This document shows, piece after piece, positions 56,071-64,000 of a DNA stretch of 64,000 nucleotides; within the stretch, counting starts at the first letter, position 1; the number at the start of each line of letters is the position of its first letter. The DNA lies in assembly GCA_030762895.1 (NCBI GenBank), contig CM061069.1, positions 86,995,548 to 87,059,547 on the forward strand, in the 5' to 3' direction. The position numbers and the translations under genes are program-made. The notes beneath the pieces were generated by a model, which saw nothing but the letters and a program-made list of their open reading frames with translations, searched no databases and was not told the DNA's origin. The stretch comes from Sophora flavescens. Its lineage: Eukaryota > Streptophyta > Magnoliopsida > Fabales > Fabaceae.

Positions 56071-56515
56071 GGTTTTTTAATTTGTATTTATTTTATTTTA
56101 TATTAATAATTAACTATTAATTATTTTTATTAAAATTTAAATATTAAATATTAAATATTTTATTTTATTTATTAATTATTATTATATTTTTTAATTAATT
56201 ATATTTTATTTATTAATTATTATTATAATTTATTTATTAATTTATATTTTATTATAATTAATTATAATTTATTTATTAATTTATATTTTATATTATCAAT
56301 TACAAAACAAAATTGAAATTAAAAATAAAATTTAAAAAGCAATTAAATTAAAATTAATTAAAAATAAAAACAAACTCAACATATAATCCATAAATAAAAT
56401 ATCCGTCTATCTACAAATCTCTACTACACCTATAACTATCCTAATACCCATCATCATAATATCTGTCATCGTCGTCCTGTCGGGGGGAGTCTGCCGGCGT
56501 CACTTGACCATCAAG
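56071..56515. other. AT-rich filler and gene 3' end region
   Basis: Extremely AT-rich (ttatttattaattatt-type runs) up to about 56400, then the 3' flank of the TNPA-like gene. No ORF. Confidence 0.6.
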
Positions 56516-57040
56516 CTACGACTCAGTAGACAGACCGTCATCATGCGGCTGCGGTGGTGGATCGAGAGTAGTAGTGGAGGGTCTGGGGTCGGGGCGGGTG
56601 GCATGGAGGACCCCTACAGAGCGCAGCGCGCGCTGTCTCGGTGGTAGGAAATCGAGCACAGCGGTCATGACCGTAGAGAATGTCTCCATCTGCTGCATGA
56701 TGCGCTCGTTCGTCTCCCTTTGCTGCTGCACCTCCTGCCTCAGCCGATGCACCTCCTCCGTGTCCTGAGCTGGAGGATGTGTGCTCCCTCATGGTCATGC
56801 TCGGCATCGACCCCCGACAAATCGACCTGGCTAGGGTCACAGTAACGTAAATCCGTCCCTTGTTCTTCCTGCCCGCCACATCCAGGCCTGGGTCTGTAGT
56901 CGCTCAACCTCGGCGAGGTCCAGCTGAGAAGGATCTGAGGCACCAGAGTAGGAGGCAGCCTCAGATGCTACCTGACTAAACCTAGCGTTGTACTCCGCTT
57001 GCGATCAATACGTTACAATCAATATGTATTAAACTCTATA

Positions 57041-57094
<54 letters not shown>

Positions 57095-58552
57095 TACCAA
57101 TAGTTTAAATATAAAAAACATTTTAGCTCACCATTGTCTGCCTCGACCTCTCATCAACAAACTCGCCGGTGTCCGAGCGAACATGTTTTTGCTCAAAGAC
57201 CGTAGGGACATCAACGGACCGAGCTAGCTCTCCTGCCTGCAACCGACACACCAATAAAATCAATTAGTTATAAAACAAATTTTTAATAAAAATATCCAGT
57301 TTATAAATAATGTTATTTATATATGCATACCATGTAAATGGCATGCTGCATGTGGCTAATAGAACCACCAGTGTGCATGCTCCCACCCTTCTCGGAAGCC
57401 CGATTTATCTTCGCCTGTTCACACTTCAACTTGTAAGCTGGAGTGTCCCAGTACGCACACAGTTGGGCCCAGATGTTGGGCCCGATGTAATCCGGACGTA
57501 CCCGGCTCTCCCTACTCTTTCGGAGCATATCCCTCAGTCGAGCAGCTGCTCGGTCGTTAAAGATAGCACGTATCTCTGAGGTATGCTCCGGTAACCAACG
57601 CACAAGCTCCTGTTAACAAAGAAAAAATTAATAATAACATTATACAAAAGAATATATAAAATAAATGGAAAATTACATGAACTAATAAACAAGAACTTAC
57701 CTAGAATCGTCTGAAGATACGATCCCGATCCTCCCCGGGGATCACCCCCCATGATGGCCAGAAGCGACGATATTGCGCCTTGATGGCGAAGGTAATGTGC
57801 TTCGATCCCACTTTCGATGGGATGAAGCTGAAAAATTCATAATTTTATTAAATCAAAAATATGACAACCAACAAATATATGCTTATTAAATAGAAATTAT
57901 TTTTAAACAACATTAAATTAAATTAAACTTACGATCCAGAAACAGGACGGATCCATGGTCGATTCTTAGGTGCGGGAACCCTGACCCACTCAGGCAAGTC
58001 CTCAGCCACGGCCGACTACTGCACAGACGATGATGATGGTATGGCCGTGTCGTGACCGTATGCGGCCCCGGATGATGAGGATGGAATGGTCGTGTCCGGC
58101 TGTGGCATCATCCCAGAAGTCGGCATAAATGATAATCCTGCTGGGTGTGTGGACTGCTCGGTCGATGATGATGGTGGTGCTGGGAGTCGGTGTGGTGTGG
58201 GTCCAGCAGGGGGCGACGAGTAGCCAGCTAGTGCGCGTCGTGGCGCAAAGCGAGTGGAGGTCTGGACATGGGTGGAGGTTGGGGTAGTGTGGGTCGGGGA
58301 TAGTGTAGTATGGGTAGGGGATGATGTAGTATGGATCGGTGAGGGTATAGAATGGGTGAGGGATGGTGTAGAATGGGTGGGGGAGGCTCCTGTAGGTGGC
58401 GATAGGGTAGGTGCGGTGGGTACGGTGGGACCTCTAGGAATGCAAGCAAGCACCTGGGACTTCACGGTGTATCGTCCCCGCTTAGCCTTCCCCTTCCCCT
58501 TATCACCGCTAGGCGGTGGGGGGCGGGGCGGCTGTCCTCCTGATGCTGACAT
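56516..58552 (-). pseudogene. TNPA/Transposase_24-like gene of the CACTA element
   Basis: Inferred exons on the minus strand. 58552-57932: Pro/Ser/Thr-rich N-terminus MSASGGQPPRPPPPSGDKGK, an in-frame TAG at 58016, then WVRVPAPKNRPWIDPSCFW and a GTAAGT donor. About 57830-57702: KVGSKHITFAIKAQYRRFWPSW, donor GTAAGT. About 57610-57331: LVRWLPEHTSEIRAIF, WAQLCAYWDTPAYKLKCEQA, HTGGSISH, donor GTATGC. About 57240-57133: DVPTVFEQKHVRSDTGEFVDERS, donor GTGAGC. About 57000-56516: AEYNARFSQVASEA and a C-terminal coiled coil LRQEVQQQRETNERIMQQME, stop 56516, with frameshifts around 56780-56900. HTGGS and F.E.H.R..GEFVDERS are hallmarks of plant Ptta/En/Spm proteins. Product: DNA-binding accessory factor. 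Confidence 0.75.
57049..57094. repeat. (ATA)n microsatellite
   Basis: About 15 ATA units preceded by (TA)n, in the last intron of the TNPA-like gene. Confidence 0.95.
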
Positions 58553-58721
58553 ATCTATTTTTTATAACACAATTACAAATCAGTGTAAAAATAATAAGTA
58601 ATCGACATTTAACAGTCTAATCTAAGCAAGTATTTTTATAGAACAATAGTTGTCAAGTCTTACATTATATTTCATAACCAAATATTTAAAATACAATAAA
58701 AATAACATAATAGTAAACTTC

Positions 58722-61700
58722 CTATTCAGACTCGGTATCGTCATCTGATTGTAAGTTCGACTCTTCTTCTTCTTGCATTGAGTCATCACTCTGGATTTCT
58801 TCCTCTGATGATGCATGCATGGATGCCTGATTACCAATGATCACTTCTTCCCCTTCATTTGCAGATCCCAACATGCCAATAATATGCTCGACCGCAATTA
58901 CTTCGTTGACATGTGACGATTCATCGACCTGGAATGGCGTCTCATCCTCTGCATCATCGATTTCTATGCGACCCCTAGGCTTGGTAGTGACTGCAACACA
59001 CCAACCTCGTTTGTCTGTTCTCATTGCTGGATAAGGGACATAATAAACTTGTTTTGCATTCTGAGCAATTATAAATGGATCAAACTGTTGATATCTTCTA
59101 CCCATGCGAATGTCCACAATTCCATACTTGGGATTCACTTTTGTGCATGTCCTCAATGGATTAAACCAGTTACAATAAAATAAGACTACTTTTTTAGGAT
59201 AAGTAGTAGTATTGTATTGTAACTCGTATATGTGTTTTATGACCCCATAAAAATCACCGGTACCTTCACCCTGTACGACAACCCCGCTATTAATTATCTT
59301 TTTGCTCACGTTCCATTCATTTGTGTGGAATTTGTACCCATTAACAAAGTATGTATGCCATGATGTAACACAGCTATAGGGCTCATACGCTAAATCTCTC
59401 AAGTGTTGATTAGTCATGCTTAACGGTTGTTGATACACCTATGAAAAGGTAAGTCATATTAAATGATTACTTTTTTCAAGAGGCAAAATTAAGCTTAATA
59501 TAGTTTGTGCATCGTCATATTACACTTGTTGCTTGAACCATTCAGGAAAATCTGCATGTGTACGAGCAGAACCATCTTGTTCACTAAATTGATTAATTTG
59601 AAGGAACACACTGACAAATAAAATGTATACTATGTGTTAAAGGAGAAATTATAATAACATGTGATACATTATTTCAAAAATAGGTCGTTAAGACTTACTC
59701 ATGGTATGGTTTCACCTTAGTGCAATTTATCAAGACATGTACATGGGTCGATGCATACTCCTCATCAGTTAACCATTAAGTAAGCCCCTTGCCAGCATGA
59801 CGGCCGGTAAGGTTAAATATGGATAGCATATAAGGATACCTTGCATTATCAGAATCTACCTCATTCCTAACATGTCTTGGTGCCAACATAAAGTTGTTGA
59901 AATAGTGGGAACAAAAATAGGTTGTCACGGTGTAAGTAAGACACACAGATTGATATTTCCATCCTAGCCTTGTTTTTAACTGATCGTTTAGAGTCGCCCA
60001 TGAATCTAAGTAATAAAAAACATCGTTGACAAGACATTATTCAATGGTCGCTAATTATTTAAATGTCAAAATATAATAAAATTACCTTTCAAATGGATAC
60101 ATCTACCTATATTGTACTGGTCCATCAAGCCTCGCTTCATATGCAAGATGGACAAGGAGATGTTCCATTGAGTCAAAAAACCCTGGGGGGGAAACCCTCT
60201 CCATCTTGCACAGAATTATTGGAATGTTTTCTTCCATCTTCGTCAGACCATCCGCTCTTAAATTTGCAGAGCAAATATCTTTAAAGAAATTATTGATTTC
60301 TGTAAGCGGGTTCAAAACATGCTGGGGCAGCGAGCCGAAAGCAATAGGAAGCAAACACTCCATGAATACATGACAATCATGACTTTTCATCCCATGAAGC
60401 CTCCCTGTTCTTACATCAGTACATCGTGCCAAATTAGGGGAATAACCATCAGGGGTCCTAAGGTCTTTTAACCACCGACAAATTGACTTCGCTTCATCGG
60501 CGGTTAGAGTGTAACAAGCTTTTGGTTTGACCCTTTTTCCATTAGGCTGCGGCTTCAGCTCCAAATCCTTTCATCTACAGTACAGAGCTATGTCCATCCT
60601 TGCCTTCTCATTGTCCTTCGTCTTGCTAGACACATTCATAATCGTGTTAAAAATGTTGTCAAAGAAATTCTTCTCAATATGCATCACATCAAGGCTATGT
60701 CTTAACAGATTATCCTTCCAATACGGTAGTTCCCAAAAAATATTTTGTTTTGTCCAGTTATGCCATTCTCCTTACCCTGTTAATTTTGACACACCAGATT
60801 CAGCGACTTTAGGAAGATCCCTAACCCGACCCTATATTTGTTCAGGAGTCAACAAAGGTGGTGGACCTTCCTCTTCTGTCTGATACTTTTTGAATGCTCG
60901 GACGTTTCTTCGGAAGGGATGGTCGGAATCTAAGAATCGACGATGAGAATCAAACCAGGAACTTTTGCCACCATATCTAAGGGTAAAAGCCTTTTCATGT
61001 TCCATGCAATACGGGCACGTCAATTTACCGTGGGTCCCCCAACCAAAGAGCATGTCATATACAGGAAAATCATTGATAGTCCACATCAGTGATCCCCTCA
61101 TCATAAAGTTTCGCTTCTTTGAAACGTCATAAGTCAACGCACCATCCCACAACTTCTTCAGATCATTGATCAGAGGCTGCAAATATACATCTATCCCAGC
61201 CTTTAGATGGTCCCGGTATGAGACAAGTCAGAAACATATATGGTTTTGACATGCACATCTCGGGAGGAAGATTGTACGGTGTAACAATCACTGGCCAACA
61301 TGAATATCGCGAGGCCGACGCCTGAATGTACAAGGTAAAACCATCTGAACACAGCCCAAGTCTCACATTCCGAGGATCTGCTGCAAAATCAGGATGAACC
61401 CGATCGAAGTGCTTCAAAGCTTCATCATCAGAAGGGTGGCGTATGACACCCATAATTCTTATATTTTCATTATTCCACCTCGTTTGTCCGGTAGTTTACG
61501 TTGATGCAAACAGTCTCTGCAACCTTGGAATTATTGGCAGATAGAACATTGCCTTCGCAAGAACTGGTTTCCTCTTACTATGGTCACTACATTGAACGCG
61601 GTACCTAGGTGTCTGACAAAATTTACATTCTTCCAACGCACTGTCATTTGTGCCAGACTGACTACCATAATATAGCATGCACCCATTTGGACAACAATCA

Positions 61701-62332
61701 ACCCTCTTAGCCCCCAAGCCTAGTTTCGACACCAACCGCTTCGCATCATAATAACTTTTTGGCAACAACTCTTTGAAGGGTGTCACATCTTGAAGCATTT
61801 TACAAAATAACTCCAAACACTGCTCTGGGACATTCCAATTGGACTTGCATGCTAGAAGCCTAACACAAATTGATAATTTTGAATCTGACGCCCCTTCAAA
61901 CAATGGCTTATTTGTCTCCAACAATAGATTGTAGAATCTTTGCGCCGATTCATTAGGAGGCTCTTCCATGTCATCAGACTCATCCGCCTCAAAATTTCCA
62001 TGTTGCCCAAGACAATCATCGACCATCATATGCATTGACTGGAGTTGTTCGACATATTCATCGTGGTAGCCAATGCCTGATGCACCCATTTCAAGTTCGT
62101 CACCATCGACTTCATTCAAATCAATATCCGGCAACTCCTCACCATGATCAGTCCATATCCAATAATTAGGCTTGAACCCACGGACATCTAATCCCCCCTT
62201 TTCGGCATAATCACAATGTTGCTTTGCTTTCGATATAAACTCCTCAACTCCAGCTACAAATGATTGTTTTGAAGTCGTCTCCCAAACTCGTTCCTCTCAT
62301 ACACCCAACTATGATTCAAGGGATAATATGCC
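58722..62332 (-). pseudogene. TNP2-type CACTA transposase with DUF4218 and DUF4216
   Basis: N-terminus at ATG 62332: MAYYPLNHSWVYERN, then after a frameshift FVAGVEEFISKAKQHCDYAE (transposase-associated domain). TNP2 domain: CKFCQTPRYRV, YLPIIPRLQRLFAS, then a TAA at 61496, RHPSDDEALKHFDRVHPDF, NVRLGLCSDGF, YNLPPEMCM; a frameshift near 61215; MWTINDFPVYDMLFGWGTHG; a TAG at 60832; FWELPYWKDNLLRHSLDVMH. DUF4218: HDCHVFMECLLPIAFGSLP, GPVQYR then TAG instead of Trp, MYPFE and an intron donor. Later short exons include NLTGRHAGKGL and HADFPEWFKQQV. The last exon 59443-58722 is open: DUF4216 with NSGVVVQGEGTGDFYGVI and VVLFYCNWFNP, then an acidic tail. At least five stops and two frameshifts, so no active transposase. 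Confidence 0.88.
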
Positions 62333-64000
62333 ATCCTTCTGTATTTTCAAATAAATTGACATATTTTTAAACATGATACTATAACTCCGAATCGCTCCCT
62401 TTCCACAAAAGGTTTGGCCCTATCCCATTCGAGGAAAATCTTTTTCACCACTGTATTATACTAGTTAGTCATCACTTCTCATGTCTTATAGCTGACGAAA
62501 TTTTGGCAGCATCTCCTATCGGTCTCCAAGTACACGACTAGACCACGGTGAAATACCACAATCAAGCATGGACCTGGAGAACAAAATGAAATACTTCGAC
62601 CCGAAATTTAATCAATTATTTAACAAATGAGAATCATCGAGTAACTAATATATCAGTGGAGAAAAAGTTTCTTCCCAAACTATCCCAATTGGACAATTCA
62701 AGATTCAATTAAATGAGCGATACCATGACCACGAGTACACATGCTCAATAATATTGAACCTTGAATGAGAAACTATGGTTTTTCTCAATTACGTATAATA
62801 ATTGTACTCTAAAAAAAATAAAACTTTAAGTAACATGACAAATTTTCCCTTTGTACTTGAAATTCAAGTTCATAGGATACATGCAATTTTGATAAATTAA
62901 TTATTCCCCGTACTTTGAAATGTAAAGTGCGTAAGGACATCAAAAATTGACAAACATAAAGAATCAACTACTAATTACACTAATTGGCATTATAAATTCT
63001 CTAATTATATAAAACAATGTTCAATCTTTTTTACAATTTTATTTTAATTACTACTTACTAATCTAAATATCATATTATAATTATCAATTAATAATATTTA
63101 GTTTTTTGTTAACCGTTAAATATTTGTCAATTTTATGAAGTCTAACACAAATTCCTAGTTCAAATCTAATTGCCATTATTTCTTATGACATAATTAATTA
63201 ATTTTAAAATTTTCTTTTTAAATTAATGATTTAGTTAACTTCTTAATTAATTATTATTTATTCTTTAAAAAAACTAATTACTAATTATTATGTTATTAAT
63301 TTATTGAATAATTCAAGCTTATGTACGTATAAACGATATTGCTTACGCTTAATCGATCACCACCGCTACTGTCAGCTCCATCACGTGTATGCAAGTATAT
63401 ATACATGGGAGGAAAACTATTTTACCGGTTAACTAATCCTAGCTACACTAAATTTTGTCCTTATGAATTTATATTATTCAGTAAATTCATTAATTAATTT
63501 ACACAATTAGCACCAACAATACATTAATAACTTTACAAATTGTTTCAAACAAAACAATTTTACAACCAAGATACAAAATTTAATTACAAGCTAGACAGAT
63601 ATATCAAAAAATACACCCATATATACAATTAGAAATACATATAGAAATTACAACTGATTACACAAATTAATTTACACAATTTCTTAGCATGCACTGAACA
63701 ATTTAAATATCTCAAAATAAAAAATCCCCAGTACCTCTAGCAGCCCAAGAAAGTGTACGGCACTGGCGATGGTGGCGGTGTCAACCTCGGCAGCACTCAA
63801 CAAACAGAAAACTAAAACCAAAAATCAAACCATTTTCATATTAGACAATATACAAAAACCTACGAGCCTGTTTACTTTGAACATTTCCTACCATTTCTTA
63901 TTTTCATATACAAAAACCTAGAGCCTTTTTATTTAATAAGCAAAGATTGTATTAATTGAGTAAAAAGGGTACTCCAACCTATTTACACAAGTGATAATTA
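62333..64000. other. AT-rich 5' region of the CACTA element
   Basis: Upstream (right) of the TNP2 start. Mostly AT-rich with no supported ORF. A short GC-richer patch at 63735-63800 (gcactggcgatggtggcggtg) could be a 5' untranslated exon. No subterminal repeats and no inverted terminus appear before the window ends. Confidence 0.5.

Larger units (their letters stand above)
55756..64000 (-). mobile_element. CACTA (En/Spm) transposon, 3' end to internal, right end outside the window
   Basis: The terminus CACTACAAAAAAAA at 55756 is followed by dense subterminal repeats and two minus-strand genes: a TNPA/Transposase_24-like gene (56516-58552) and a TNP2 transposase gene with DUF4216 end (58722-62332). 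No matching ...TAGTG terminus or subterminal repeats were seen up to 64000, so the element is longer than 8.2 kb. Many stops in TNP2 suggest loss of autonomy. Confidence 0.88.

Noticed and set aside
58254..58601. Plus-strand ORF of 115 codons (Val/Trp/Gly-rich repeat)
   Set aside because: Antisense of the Thr/Pro-rich repeat exon of the TNPA-like gene.
62333..64000. Right terminus of the CACTA element within the window
   Set aside because: No TTTTGTAGTG-type end and no ccgtcgg subterminal repeats found; the end must lie beyond 64000 or be lost.

Overview
The window is plant nuclear DNA made almost entirely of transposable elements. The evidence is Ty3/gypsy Athila-type and chromovirus (Tekay-type) polyproteins, a Sirevirus-like Ty1/copia gag, plant-type primer binding sites (tRNA-Asp and initiator tRNA-Met), a CACTA (En/Spm) transposon with TNP2, DUF4216 and Transposase_24-like genes, and AT-rich microsatellites. 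An angiosperm, probably a eudicot, fits best; the species cannot be named from sequence. I found no convincing host gene, tRNA gene or intact rRNA gene. One assembly gap of exactly 500 N lies at 5046-5545.

Layout. 1-4569: 3' half of an old plus-strand Athila-like element (E0) with a 1-kb (TAA)n tract and a 3' LTR. 4570-6246: unassigned sequence and the gap. 6247-42172: a decayed plus-strand Tekay-type chromovirus (Tk-A), from 5' LTR through gag, PR, RT, RNase H, INT and chromodomain to 3' LTR, cut open by nested insertions. These are: (a) an Athila element E2 on the minus strand (9290-24870) in gag, itself split by a non-autonomous element E3 (13365-19122) flanked by a 765-bp duplication of the Athila integrase; (b) a gag-protease-only element E4 on the minus strand (27431-34321) in the integrase core, at the HPQTDG codons; (c) an Athila-type solo LTR (34534-35850) with a perfect 5-bp TSD; (d) a 3.1-kb insert that looks like a foreign chromovirus solo LTR (36642-39784) inside the 3' LTR. 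42173-42598: a second Tekay PBS and truncated gag (Tk-B) directly follow the 3' LTR, giving an LTR-internal-LTR-internal tandem. 42599-54282: a truncated minus-strand Sirevirus-like element (gag plus a plant-transposon-protein-like ORF) whose LTR ends in ~120-bp inverted repeats and hosts E6 (46525-53719), a complete plus-strand sister of E4 with TSD catag/catag. 54283-54695: a repeat with a 5S-rRNA-like core. 54696-55642: a copia PR-INT fragment. 55756 to the window end: a minus-strand CACTA transposon whose 5' end lies outside.

Function. E2 is the only gypsy element here with recognisable Athila-lineage gag, PR, RT, RNase H and INT. E3, E4 and E6 have Athila-like LTRs, tRNA-Asp PBS and PPT but no polymerase, so they probably depended on an Athila-type partner. 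Tk-A is dead: gag and pol carry TAG stops at expected glutamine codons, the RT motif reads FIDG and two integrase catalytic Asp are replaced.

The most striking signal is that LTRs of unrelated families (Athila-type E2, E3, E4, E6 and chromovirus Tk-A) all carry arrays of a GC-rich palindrome with core CACG-N-CCGTG directly upstream of the TATA box. In the Athila-type families the array is a 62-81-bp composite unit that has repeatedly lost repeats between sister LTRs. E0 and the solo LTR at 34534 lack it.
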